Shown here: positions 1-7,058 of the stretch, piece after piece
Position numbering within the stretch: the first letter of the stretch is position 1
How the letters are laid out: each line of letters opens with the position of its first letter
NCBI RefSeq assembly: GCF_002432345.1
Contig: NZ_DJDT01000104.1
Span: 1 to 8,286, forward strand
Length of the DNA stretch: 8,286 nucleotides
Direction: 5' to 3'
DNA from: Pedobacter sp. UBA5917
Lineage (GTDB): Bacteria; Bacteroidota; Bacteroidia; Sphingobacteriales; Sphingobacteriaceae
Position numbers and translations under genes: made by a program
The notes under the pieces: generated by a model
What the model was told of the DNA's origin: nothing
The model's database searches: none
The model's input: the letters and a program-made list of their open reading frames with translations, nothing else

Positions 1-19
1 TCGTACCTCGCAATGACGG
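1..19. repeat. Edge of a dispersed GTCATTGCGAGG-type intergenic repeat
   Basis: Read on the minus strand, these bases give CGTCATTGCGAGGTACGA. From memory, this core recurs as an interspersed intergenic repeat in Bacteroidota and other genomes. Only one end lies in the window, so neither the full element nor a partner arm can be judged. A short 5-bp stem (ACGGA/TCCGT, 16-30) overlaps its inner edge. Assignment rests on recognition of the core alone. Confidence 0.45.
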
Positions 20-78
20 ACTTAATCCGTTAGTTTCGAATCAGACAGCCATCACTACCTTATTCCAATTTTTTAAAA

Positions 79-86
79 TATATTTG
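79..86 (+). promoter_or_regulatory. Possible -7 box upstream of the DUF1080 gene
   Basis: TATATTTG fits the Bacteroidota -7 consensus TAnnTTTG exactly. However, no TTTG-like -33 element is seen about 19-22 bp upstream, and transcription would start only about ten bases before the ATG at 102. It is a weak candidate in an A/T-rich stretch where chance matches are common. Confidence 0.25.
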
Positions 87-101
87 GGAAAACCAAATAT
101 C

Positions 102-782
102 ATGAAATTACAGTATACCCTTTTACTGCTCATTACATTGAGCACCTCGGCCTTCGCCCAAAAAAGTCTTTTTAACGGGAAAAACCTAAACGGTTGGCAC
201 GTGGATGTACCGGCAATGGATAAAAAGCCAGATACCATTAATCCATTTATCGTACGCAATGGCTTGTTAGTAAGTTTAGGCACACCGGGCGGACATTTAA
301 TAACTGACAAAATTTATAAAAATTACCAGTTAACTGTACAATACCGATTTGCGGGCAAACCGGGTAACTGTGGTGTGCTGGTGCACGCATCAACACCGAG
401 GGCCTTATATGGCATGTTTCCAAAATCGCTGGAAGTGCAGATGCAACATAAAGATGCAGGCGATTTCTGGTGCATTGAAGAAGACATTACCGTACCTGAT
501 ATGGTTGCCAGACGCGGACCAAAAGAAAACTGGGGTGTAAATGGCGATAAACTACGTCGGATTAAAAACCTAACCGATGATAGCGAAAAACCTGTTGGCG
601 AATGGAATACCATGGTAATCCAATGCCTGAACAACGAAGTGAAAGTTTGGGTAAACGGCGCATTGGTAAATTATGGTACAAACTGTACCGCAAGTAGTGG
701 CCAGATTGCTTTACAGGCAGAAGGCAGTGAAGTAGAGTTTAAACAACTGGATTTGAAGCAGATTAAAGAATTGTCTCAATAG
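102..782 (+). CDS. Secreted DUF1080 (3-keto-disaccharide hydrolase-like) protein
   Basis: This 226-residue protein belongs to the DUF1080 family (PF06439), a concanavalin-like beta-sandwich domain. Some members act on 3-keto-glycosides; others are uncharacterised exported glycan-related proteins. Residues 1-20 form a signal peptide: Lys near the start, a hydrophobic run LLLLITL, and an AFA-Q cleavage region, so it is expected in the periplasm or at the cell surface. The domain fills the rest: the entry motif SLFNGKNLNGW (22-32), the core GNCGVLVHA (88-96), LEVQMQH (110-116) and the terminal strand region GQIALQAEGSEVEF (200-213). The ATG at 102 is preferred to the upstream in-frame TTG at 84 because it puts the signal peptide directly at the N-terminus. 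It stands alone and converges on the DUF2809 gene. The substrate cannot be told from sequence. Confidence 0.88.
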   Translation: MKLQYTLLLLITLSTSAFAQKSLFNGKNLNGWHVDVPAMDKKPDTINPFIVRNGLLVSLGTPGGHLITDKIYKNYQLTVQYRFAGKPGNCGVLVHASTPRALYGMFPKSLEVQMQHKDAGDFWCIEEDITVPDMVARRGPKENWGVNGDKLRRIKNLTDDSEKPVGEWNTMVIQCLNNEVKVWVNGALVNYGTNCTASSGQIALQAEGSEVEFKQLDLKQIKELSQ

Positions 783-822
783 TTTTGTCTCAATTAATCT
801 TTAGCTTTTACTTCTTTCTGAT

Positions 823-888
823 CGTCATGCTGAATTTATTTCAGCATCTTTCTGGCTTGATAGACCCTGAAATAAATTCAGGGTGACG
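823..888. repeat. Palindromic intergenic repeat, overlapping the end of the DUF2809 gene
   Basis: The left arm (823-846, starting CGTCATGCTGAA) and right arm (865-888, ending TTCAGGGTGACG) are nearly perfect inverted copies. Both share the core TGAATTTATTTCA or its complement and enclose an 18-nt loop. From memory, GTCATGCTGAA palindromes are common dispersed repeats in Bacteroidota. It lies between two convergent genes and could form a hairpin in either transcript, but there is no T-tract after it, so a terminator role is only possible. It also supplies 20 codons and the stop of the minus-strand gene. Confidence 0.8.
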
Positions 889-1229
889 ACTATCAGGTAG
901 CCTACAAAATAGGCTAAAAGATCATAAACGCTAAATGAAGTACCGAGCAAAGTACTCATCAGTTTATTGTTTTCCCAACCAAACCAGGTAACATAATGCA
1001 CTGCCTGTAGAGACTCTATCACAAAAGAGAAAATCAATACACCTAAAGCAAGCTTTTTGTTATTGGTTTTTAAGAAGCCCCTGAAAAATGCATAAATCAA
1101 TACCACAACTAAAACATCACCTCCAAAAGGCCGTATAAATGCATCGTGAAGATATTTACCGATTAAAACTTCGATAATAAAAATCGCCAGGAAAATGAGA
1201 AGGAACTTTAAATTGAACGTTAATTTCAT
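825..1229 (-). CDS. DUF2809 family small membrane protein with repeat-encoded tail
   Basis: This 134-residue protein has four likely membrane helices: about 5-24, 36-50, 59-76 and 99-115. The motif RPFGGDVLVVVLIYAFFR (33-50), the acidic residue in SFVIESLQ (68-75) and LLGTSFSVYDLLAY (94-107) are characteristic of DUF2809 (PF10990), an inner-membrane family of unknown function, so no role is assigned. The family part ends near residue 114. Residues 115-134 (starting VTLNLFQGL) and the TGA stop are read out of the palindromic repeat at 823-888, so the tail is probably not ancestral. The ATG at 1229 has no Shine-Dalgarno sequence, as is usual in this phylum. It lies only nine bases past the T-tract of the sucB terminator, so expression needs read-through or a promoter at the terminator itself (a near-match TATATTTA lies at 1287-1280). 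Confidence 0.82.
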   Translation of the reverse strand: MKLTFNLKFLLIFLAIFIIEVLIGKYLHDAFIRPFGGDVLVVVLIYAFFRGFLKTNNKKLALGVLIFSFVIESLQAVHYVTWFGWENNKLMSTLLGTSFSVYDLLAYFVGYLIVVTLNLFQGLSSQKDAEINSA

Positions 1230-1238
1230 TTTTTGAGC

Positions 1239-1278
1239 AAAAAAAAGAGAAGTCGAGTTATAAAAACTTGACTTCTCT
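1239..1278 (-). terminator. Intrinsic terminator of sucB
   Basis: On the minus strand a 14-bp stem (1278-1265 with 1259-1246, one A-C mismatch, loop of five) is followed directly by eight T residues (1246-1239). It begins 24 bases after the sucB stop codon, as expected for the end of the sucA-sucB transcript. On the plus strand the stem is closed by a G-T pair, but no T-run follows there, so termination is predicted mainly in the minus direction. Confidence 0.8.
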
Positions 1279-1302
1279 GTAAATATAATTTTAGATCTTA
1301 AA

Positions 1303-2523
1303 CTAAACGCCTAAAAGCAATCTAGCCGGGTCTTCTAACAATTGTTTCACACGAACCAAGAAACCAACCGACTCACGTCCGTCGATAATCCTGTGATCGT
1401 AAGATAAAGCAACATACATCATCGGACGGATCACCACCTCACCTTTTTCGGCAACCGGACGCTCAACAATGTTGTGCATACCTAAAATAGCCGATTGTGG
1501 TGCATTGATAATCGGGGTCGACATCATCGAACCAAATACACCGCCATTGGTGATGGTGAAAGTTCCACCGGTCATTTCTTCAATGGTTAATTTACCATCA
1601 CGCGCTTTTAAAGCTAATGCCAAAACAGATTTTTCGATCTCTGCCAGGCTCATACCTTCTGCATTACGGATTACCGGAACCACCAAACCTTTTGGTGCAG
1701 AAACTGCGATAGAAATGTCAGCGAAGTTATTGTAAACAATTTCCTCACCATCAATACGAGCATTAACCGCAGGGAAATCTTTTAAAGCTTCGGTAACAGC
1801 TTTGGTAAAAAAGCTCATGAAGCCTAAACCAACACCATGTTTTTCTTTAAAAGAATCTTTGTATTTAGCACGCAGATCCATAATCGGTTTCATGTTAACT
1901 TCGTTAAAAGTAGTTAACATTGCGGTTTCATTTTTAACAGCAACTAAACGTTTAGCCACAGTTTTGCGCAATGGCGACATTTTTTCACGGCGCTCAGAAC
2001 GTGGTCCCGCAGGAACAGCCGGAGCACTTGCAGCTTTAGGAGCTTCTGCTTTTTTACTGGCTTCAGCTTTAACAGCATCATCTTTAGTAATACGGCCATC
2101 AACACCAGTACCTTTTACTGCAGCGGCATCAATTCCTTTTTCTGCAAGGATTTTACCAGCGGCAGGTGATGGAGTACCTGTAGCATAGCTTTCGCCTGAT
2201 TTTTCAGTAACAGGAGCAGAAGTTTTTTCTTCAGCTACAACTGCTTTTTCTTCAGCTTTTGGTGCATCAGCTTTCGCTGGAGCTGCACCGCCATCTTCAA
2301 TTTTACAAACTACTGCACCAATGGCTAAAGTATCGCCTTCGGCTGCTATGGTTTTTAAAGTTCCTCCTTGTTCTGCGGTTAATTCGAATGTAGCTTTATC
2401 CGATTCTAATTCGGCAATTACTTCATCCATTTCAACAACATCGCCATCGTTTTTTATCCAGCGTGATAAAACAACTTCGGTTATCGACTCACCTACAGGT
2501 GGAACTTTTATCTCTAAACTCAT
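1303..2523 (-). CDS. sucB: 2-oxoglutarate dehydrogenase E2, dihydrolipoyllysine succinyltransferase
   Basis: E2 core of the 2-oxoglutarate dehydrogenase complex: it transfers the succinyl group from lipoamide to CoA in the cytoplasmic TCA cycle. It has 406 residues, matching the usual length of about 400. An N-terminal lipoyl domain (1-76) carries the modified lysine K43 in ESDKA. An Ala/Pro/Lys/Glu-rich flexible linker follows (78-117), then the peripheral-subunit binding domain (118-153, SPAAGKILAEKGID and GVDGRITKDD) and a second linker. The catalytic acyltransferase domain (about 177-406) has the FTITNGGVFGS signature typical of succinyltransferases rather than acetyltransferases, and the active-site SYDHRIIDGRE with H377 and D381. 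It has a single lipoyl domain. The gene lies 182 nt downstream of sucA on the same strand and is probably co-transcribed, because no convincing promoter is seen in the gap. The leader is A-rich without a Shine-Dalgarno sequence. Confidence 0.97.
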   Translation of the reverse strand: MSLEIKVPPVGESITEVVLSRWIKNDGDVVEMDEVIAELESDKATFELTAEQGGTLKTIAAEGDTLAIGAVVCKIEDGGAAPAKADAPKAEEKAVVAEEKTSAPVTEKSGESYATGTPSPAAGKILAEKGIDAAAVKGTGVDGRITKDDAVKAEASKKAEAPKAASAPAVPAGPRSERREKMSPLRKTVAKRLVAVKNETAMLTTFNEVNMKPIMDLRAKYKDSFKEKHGVGLGFMSFFTKAVTEALKDFPAVNARIDGEEIVYNNFADISIAVSAPKGLVVPVIRNAEGMSLAEIEKSVLALALKARDGKLTIEEMTGGTFTITNGGVFGSMMSTPIINAPQSAILGMHNIVERPVAEKGEVVIRPMMYVALSYDHRIIDGRESVGFLVRVKQLLEDPARLLLGV

Positions 2524-2553
2524 TTTTGTAATGTTATGTTTTTATCGTTAAAG

Positions 2554-2705
2554 GTTGAAATGTTGTAAAGTTAGAATGTTGCAGGTACTTTAACCCTAAA
2601 CCTCAAACCTTACGCCTTAAACCTAATTTTTATTGTTAAATGTTGTAAAGTTGGAATGTTCCGGATACTTAACCTTAAACCTCAAACCTTACGCCTCAAA
2701 CCTCA
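2554..2705. repeat. Duplicated composite octamer/heptamer repeat between sucA and sucB
   Basis: Two imperfect copies (2561-2624 and 2641-2703) start 80 bp apart. Each copy joins two modules. The first is 8-bp units of the form GTTnnAAT: four from 2554 to 2585, and again at 2642-2665. The second is five 7-bp units of the form AACCTYA (2592-2626 and 2671-2705). The last heptamer of the second copy touches the sucA stop codon with no base between them. It fills most of the 182-nt intercistronic gap, so it should be part of the sucA-sucB mRNA, where the heptamers read as G/T-rich GGTTTGA-like units. No ORF is seen within it. Function is unknown. Confidence 0.85.
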
Positions 2706-5501
2706 TTAATCGATCTGAACCAGTTTTTTTGTTGCTTTTTTAGCTATATCCTTCACATCTTCTGTTACCGATACTTCTAAAGCTTTAGCTAAAATATAAG
2801 CCTGTTGGTTAGCATGTTGTTTTGCAAAACCGGTTGCTGTACTGCTGCTTTCTTTTCTCGAAATTACATCGATACCTTTTAACGCAGTTTTATACAACTT
2901 GCGGAATAAATACGGCCATGCGCCCATGTTTTCTGGCTCTTCCTGTACCCAGAAAACTTCTTTGGCATTTTTGTATTTTTTCTGGATAGCTTCCATCTGA
3001 TCAACAGGGGTTGGGTATAACTGTTCAACACGAACGATAGCCACATGTTTCAATTTATCGGCCTGTTGTTTCTCCAATAATTCGTAGTAAATTTTACCGC
3101 TACAGAACACAATACGCGTTACATCTGCAACTTTAACATTTACATCATCAATTACTTCTTTAAAACCACCTTCGGTAAATTCTTCCAATTTAGAAACACA
3201 TGCCGGGTGACGTAGTAAACTTTTCGGCGAAAATACCACCAAAGGTTTACGGAAATCGCGTTTAAACTGACGGCGCAACACATGGAAGAAGTTTGCCGGA
3301 GTAGTACAATTTACCACCTGCATGTTATAATCTGCACAAAGCTCCATAAAACGCTCAATACGTGCAGATGAGTGCTCTGGTCCCTGGCCTTCGTAACCAT
3401 GAGGCAACAACATTACCAAACCGTTTTCGCGCTGCCACTTGGTTTCGGCACTCGCAATGTACTGATCTACCACAATCTGTGCTCCGTTAAAGAAATCGCC
3501 AAACTGCGCCTCCCAGATGGTTAAAGCATTGGGGTTAGCCATGGCATAACCATATTCGAAACCTAAAACACCATATTCTGATAAGTGCGAATTGTAAATA
3601 TCAAAAGGAGCCTGTTGGTCTGAAATATTTGCCAATGGTACATATTCTTCCTCGCTATCTTCAAGCGTTAATACTGCGTGACGGTGAGAGAAAGTACCAC
3701 GCTCTACATCCTGACCGCTTAAACGAACGCGTTTCCCTTCTGATAACAAAGTACCATAAGCCAGCTGCTCGCCCATTGCCCAGTCGAAAACATGTGTTTC
3801 GTTAACCATTTTGGTCCGTTCAAGGAATAATTTTTCAATTTTCTTGAAGAACTTTTTATTAGAAGGTAAAGCTGTAATACGTTTACCAATTTCCAACAAA
3901 GTTGATTTTTTAACTGCCGTAACCGGAGAAGTTTCAAAATCCTGTGGAGTAGCAATACGCAAATCAGCCCAGGCACCACCAAATTTCACTTCGTTGTTTC
4001 CTGCTACAAATTCTTTTGCCTCATTTAAACGTTCCTGCAAAATTCCACGGAAATCTTTTTCCATTTCCTTAGCCAAACCGGCTTCCAGTTTACCTTCTTT
4101 GGTTAACTGTTCGATATAAATTTCCCTTGGATTAGGGTGTTTCTCGATGGTTTTGTATAATAAAGGCTGTGTGAATTTAGGTTCGTCAGACTCATTGTGC
4201 CCGAAACGACGGTAACAAAGAATATCAATGAAAACATCGTTTTTATATTTCTGGCGGTATTCCATTGCTAAATTGATGGCATAAACCAAAGCTTCAGGAT
4301 CATCGCCGTTTACATGGAAAACAGGAGATAAAGTTACCTTCGCAATATCGGTACAATAAGTACTTGTACGTGCATCTTTATAATTGGTGGTAAAACCGAT
4401 CTGGTTATTGATTACCAGGTGGATGGTTCCACCGGTTTTATAACCTTCAAGGCCTGCCATCTGAATTACCTCATAAACAATACCCTGTCCGGCAACCGAA
4501 GCATCACCATGGATCAAAATCGGCGCTAAACGGCTGTTATCGCCACCATATTTGAAATCGATTTTCGAACGGCTCATGCCTTCTACCACGCCATCAACTG
4601 TTTCCAGGTGAGATGGATTTGGACAAAGACTTAAGTGAACACTTTTACCTGCATTGGTCGTTACATCTGTTGAATAACCCAGGTGATATTTTACGTCGCC
4701 ACCAAAAGGGGTATCAGGATTATAACTTTTGCCTTCAAACTCAGCAAAAATATCTTTATAAGTTTTTTGCATGATATTGGCTAGCACGTTCAATCTACCG
4801 CGGTGAGCCATACCGATAACAAACTCTTCGATTGCTAAATGGGCACCTTTTTCAATAACCGAATCTAAAGCAGGGATTAAAGCTTCCGCTCCCTCTAAAG
4901 AGAAGCGTTTCTGACCCAAGAATTTTGTTCCAAGGAAATTTTCAAAGCTTACCGCTTCATTTAATTTTTTAAGGATGCGTTTTTTCTCATCGATAGAGAA
5001 ATTAGGCGTATTACGTGCACTTTCCATTTTTTGCTGAATCCAGTTCAACACTTCAGGTGTACGTAAAAATTTATATTCTGCACCGATAGAGTGTGCGTAT
5101 GTCTGTTTTAAAAAGGCTACAATATCTTTCAATTTTGCGGCACCGATACCGATCTCTACACCAGAATTGAAAACCGTTTCAAGATCTGCATCTGATAATC
5201 CGAAGTTGGCAAGATCCAAAGTTGGCAAATGTTTACGTCTTTCGCGCACCGGATTGGTATGCGTAAACAAGTGACCTCGACTACGATAGCCATCGATCAG
5301 GTTTAAAACATTAACCTCTTTTAAAAAATGTTCAGGAGTTTCTGCGGTTACTGATGGGGCTTCGGATCCTCTTCCAAAATCAAAACCCTCAAAAAACTTT
5401 TGCCAACCAAACTCAACTGATTCAGGATCTTGTTGATACGATTGATATAAAGAATCTATGTATTCGGCGTTTGCGCCGTTAAGATAAGATAAACTATCCA
5501 T
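2706..5501 (-). CDS. sucA: 2-oxoglutarate dehydrogenase E1, thiamine diphosphate-dependent
   Basis: E1 subunit: it decarboxylates 2-oxoglutarate with thiamine diphosphate and passes the succinyl group to the lipoyl arm of E2. At 931 residues it is full length (E. coli SucA has 933). The N-terminal E2-binding segment is at 1-42 (NAEYIDSLYQSYQQDP, FGWQKFFEGF). The first catalytic domain has MAHRGRLNVL (231-240, H233), NPSHLE (295-300, H298), the cofactor region HGDASVAGQG (331-340), INNQIGF (364-370) and NGDDPEA (398-404), plus YRRFGHNESDEP (430-441). The transketolase-type pyrimidine domain has RLSGQDVERGTFSHRHAVL (593-611), YGVLGFEYGYA (643-653) and LPHGYEGQGPEHSSAR (699-714). The C-terminal OGDH domain ends near residue 911, followed by a Lys-rich tail. 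The ATG at 5501 starts the conserved N-terminal segment. It is first in the unit with sucB. Nothing is missing or broken. Confidence 0.97.
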   Translation of the reverse strand: MDSLSYLNGANAEYIDSLYQSYQQDPESVEFGWQKFFEGFDFGRGSEAPSVTAETPEHFLKEVNVLNLIDGYRSRGHLFTHTNPVRERRKHLPTLDLANFGLSDADLETVFNSGVEIGIGAAKLKDIVAFLKQTYAHSIGAEYKFLRTPEVLNWIQQKMESARNTPNFSIDEKKRILKKLNEAVSFENFLGTKFLGQKRFSLEGAEALIPALDSVIEKGAHLAIEEFVIGMAHRGRLNVLANIMQKTYKDIFAEFEGKSYNPDTPFGGDVKYHLGYSTDVTTNAGKSVHLSLCPNPSHLETVDGVVEGMSRSKIDFKYGGDNSRLAPILIHGDASVAGQGIVYEVIQMAGLEGYKTGGTIHLVINNQIGFTTNYKDARTSTYCTDIAKVTLSPVFHVNGDDPEALVYAINLAMEYRQKYKNDVFIDILCYRRFGHNESDEPKFTQPLLYKTIEKHPNPREIYIEQLTKEGKLEAGLAKEMEKDFRGILQERLNEAKEFVAGNNEVKFGGAWADLRIATPQDFETSPVTAVKKSTLLEIGKRITALPSNKKFFKKIEKLFLERTKMVNETHVFDWAMGEQLAYGTLLSEGKRVRLSGQDVERGTFSHRHAVLTLEDSEEEYVPLANISDQQAPFDIYNSHLSEYGVLGFEYGYAMANPNALTIWEAQFGDFFNGAQIVVDQYIASAETKWQRENGLVMLLPHGYEGQGPEHSSARIERFMELCADYNMQVVNCTTPANFFHVLRRQFKRDFRKPLVVFSPKSLLRHPACVSKLEEFTEGGFKEVIDDVNVKVADVTRIVFCSGKIYYELLEKQQADKLKHVAIVRVEQLYPTPVDQMEAIQKKYKNAKEVFWVQEEPENMGAWPYLFRKLYKTALKGIDVISRKESSSTATGFAKQHANQQAYILAKALEVSVTEDVKDIAKKATKKLVQID

Positions 5502-5526
5502 TATTTACTGTTTACTATAAGCACTA

Positions 5527-5562
5527 CAAAATTAGAATTTTACCTTATATAAAAGGCAAAAA
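5527..5562 (-). promoter_or_regulatory. Likely sucA promoter
   Basis: On the minus strand, TAATTTTG (5534-5527) matches the Bacteroidota -7 box TAnnTTTG exactly. A TTTTTG -33 element (5562-5557) lies 22 bp upstream, slightly wider than the usual spacing of about 19-21. A start near 5520 would leave a leader of about 20 nt before the sucA ATG. Confidence 0.5.
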
Positions 5563-5583
5563 TCTCGATTAAAATACGATTTA

Positions 5584-5703
5584 TTGAATGAGGGAATGAT
5601 TGGATGATTGAATGGTTAAAATACAACTTAAACTGATTGGAAAATCTGCAAATTCAATCATTCAAAATTTACCCATTCAATCATTGAATAATCTCTCATT
5701 CAA
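5584..5703. repeat. Inverted repeat built of octamers, between sucA and the photolyase gene
   Basis: The left arm (5584-5615) divides into four 8-bp units: TTGAATGA, GGGAATGA, TTGGATGA and TTGAATGG. The right arm (5673-5703) is an imperfect reverse complement of it. A third, shorter block of the same motif in the reversed sense (ATTCAATCATTCA, 5652-5664) lies in the 57-nt interior. No target-site duplication or transposase is visible. The outer end of the right arm lies ten bases from the photolyase stop codon. A transcript leaving the photolyase gene could fold here, but there is no clear T-tract, so I do not call it a terminator. Confidence 0.75.
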
Positions 5704-5712
5704 TCCTTACAA

Positions 5713-6987
5713 CTATGATGCCCAAGTTAAAGCATAATTGCCTTTGGGATCGAGATTTTTTATATTTTTATCGAGATCGAAAACACTTTTTAATTTTTGA
5801 TCGTTTCCTACCCCGGCCATATTTGCCCAATTGCCCCAGTTGCTTGCAGGATTATAATCAACCAGCTTTTCCTCAAAATATGCCGCACCGAAAATCCAGC
5901 TTACTTCCAGGTTATTAATGAGGTATAAAGCAGCAGTTTGTCTGGCAATATTGGAGATAAAACCGGTTTGGTTCAACTCCGTCATTACCGCATCTACTAC
6001 AGCGAAACCGGTTTGGGCATTTTTCCATTTGTAAAAATTATCCTGCTCATTTTCGATATCAATAGGCCCCTGACTTCCAAATCCGTCCGGATTGAAAAAT
6101 GTATTGCCGTATTTTTTGAACATAAAACGGAAATAATCCCTCCAAAGTAACCCAAGCAGAATATGGTTGAACATGGCTTTGGTGTTTGGCACACCTTCCA
6201 TTTTTTTAATTTCCCAATATACTTTTCGTGGGGATAAACTTCCCATTGCCAACCAGGCTGATAATTTAGAAGCAAGGATTAAATTTTTAGTGGTTGCAGC
6301 CTGTTGCATGGCCACAATCACTTTCTGCAAATGTGCTAAACCTTCGGCTTCGCCACCTGTAAATTCAAAATCAGAACGCTGGTCTTTCTGTTGAGGCAAA
6401 AGATCAAGATCTTCTAATGATGATAAAGTTCCCCAATCGATTACTTCGGCCACATTAATCCTATCGGGCGCTGCAAAACAGGGCTTGATGATCGAATCGC
6501 GTTCAATTTTCTTTTTAAACTGGTTAAAAGCGTCGGGTATGTCCTTAATAGGGAAAGGTAAATCTTCTTTATTGTAGAGGGTATGACCGATAAAGTGTTT
6601 CAGGTTGATGCGTAATTTCCAAAGTGCATTTTCCACAAGGGTAGAAACATGGGTTTCTTCGCGGGCCACTTCGCGGTGATGGTATACTTCAGTAATCTCA
6701 TACTCCTGTACCAATTGGGGAATGATATCTTCGGGATTACCTTCGGCGATCAGCAGGTTACCGCCAATCTGTTTTAAAGCGTTGCGCAAACCTAAAACGC
6801 TCTCTAAAATAAACTGCGCTCTAATGTTGCCGGTTTTTAATGTACCATACTTGGTTTCGCCAAAAGACCGGCGATCGAGAATGTAAACAGGCAAAATCGA
6901 ATCGGATTTAGCAATTGCCTCCACCAGCATTTCGTTATCATGCAAACGGAGATCATTTCTAAACCAGACTAAAATTTTTTTGGACAT
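5713..6987 (-). CDS. Cryptochrome-DASH / photolyase family flavoprotein
   Basis: This 424-residue flavoprotein belongs to the photolyase/cryptochrome superfamily, which repairs UV-made pyrimidine dimers with blue light or senses light. Residues 3-135 form the N-terminal alpha/beta antenna domain, opening with VWFRNDLRLHDNE (7-19). LYNKEDLPFP and PDAFNQFKKKIE (137-162) resemble the DASH subgroup signature. The FAD-binding helical domain (about 165-419) has ASKLSAWLAMGSLSPRKVY (239-257), LLWRDYFRFMFKKYG (280-294), TGFAVVDAVM (326-335), SNIARQ (345-350) and SNWGNWANMAGVGND (382-396). By motif alignment, W364 and W387 match two members of the electron-transfer tryptophan triad of E. coli photolyase. 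DASH enzymes chiefly act on dimers in single-stranded DNA, but subgroup and substrate are not certain. The protein ends at LTWAS, where many relatives continue with a W-PEL-like tail. It is transcribed divergently from the TIGR01777 gene. Confidence 0.92.
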   Translation of the reverse strand: MSKKILVWFRNDLRLHDNEMLVEAIAKSDSILPVYILDRRSFGETKYGTLKTGNIRAQFILESVLGLRNALKQIGGNLLIAEGNPEDIIPQLVQEYEITEVYHHREVAREETHVSTLVENALWKLRINLKHFIGHTLYNKEDLPFPIKDIPDAFNQFKKKIERDSIIKPCFAAPDRINVAEVIDWGTLSSLEDLDLLPQQKDQRSDFEFTGGEAEGLAHLQKVIVAMQQAATTKNLILASKLSAWLAMGSLSPRKVYWEIKKMEGVPNTKAMFNHILLGLLWRDYFRFMFKKYGNTFFNPDGFGSQGPIDIENEQDNFYKWKNAQTGFAVVDAVMTELNQTGFISNIARQTAALYLINNLEVSWIFGAAYFEEKLVDYNPASNWGNWANMAGVGNDQKLKSVFDLDKNIKNLDPKGNYALTWAS

Positions 6988-7019
6988 CTTTGTTTCGGAA
7001 AGGGTGTAAGAACGCTTTA

Positions 7020-7050
7020 CAAATTTATCTTATTTTTTGGCTCCATCAAA
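7020..7050 (-). promoter_or_regulatory. Photolyase gene promoter
   Basis: On the minus strand, a TTTG -33 element (7050-7047) and a perfect TAnnTTTG -7 box, TAAATTTG (7027-7020), are separated by 19 bp, the spacing expected for the Bacteroidota primary sigma factor. Transcription would start near 7013, giving a leader of about 26 nt without a Shine-Dalgarno sequence. Confidence 0.65.
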
Positions 7051-7058
7051 TGCCTAAA

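Noticed and set aside
84..101. Upstream in-frame TTG start adding six residues to the DUF1080 protein
   Set aside because: It would put six extra residues ahead of a clean signal peptide; the ATG at 102 gives a normal Lys-hydrophobic-AFAQ signal sequence.
323..634. Minus-strand open frame of 103 codons opposite the DUF1080 gene
   Set aside because: It is the reverse shadow of a well-supported conserved domain, with no features of its own.
1802..2188. Plus-strand open frame of 128 codons antisense to sucB
   Set aside because: It lies opposite the Ala/Lys-rich linker and catalytic start of sucB, where codon bias leaves the reverse frame open. It shows no recognisable domain and no promoter.
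2592..2626. Telomere-like CCCTAAA heptamers
   Set aside because: Only one unit reads CCCTAAA; the rest vary around AACCTYA. A bacterial intercistronic gap gives no context for a telomere, so the likeness is coincidental.
3811..4119. Plus-strand open frame of 102 codons antisense to sucA
   Set aside because: It is fully inside the conserved sucA coding region, has no family resemblance, and is best read as a shadow frame.
5584..5703. Miniature transposable element with terminal inverted repeats
   Set aside because: The arms are internally periodic and imperfect, and I see no target-site duplication or known insertion-sequence end, so a short-period repeat explains it better.
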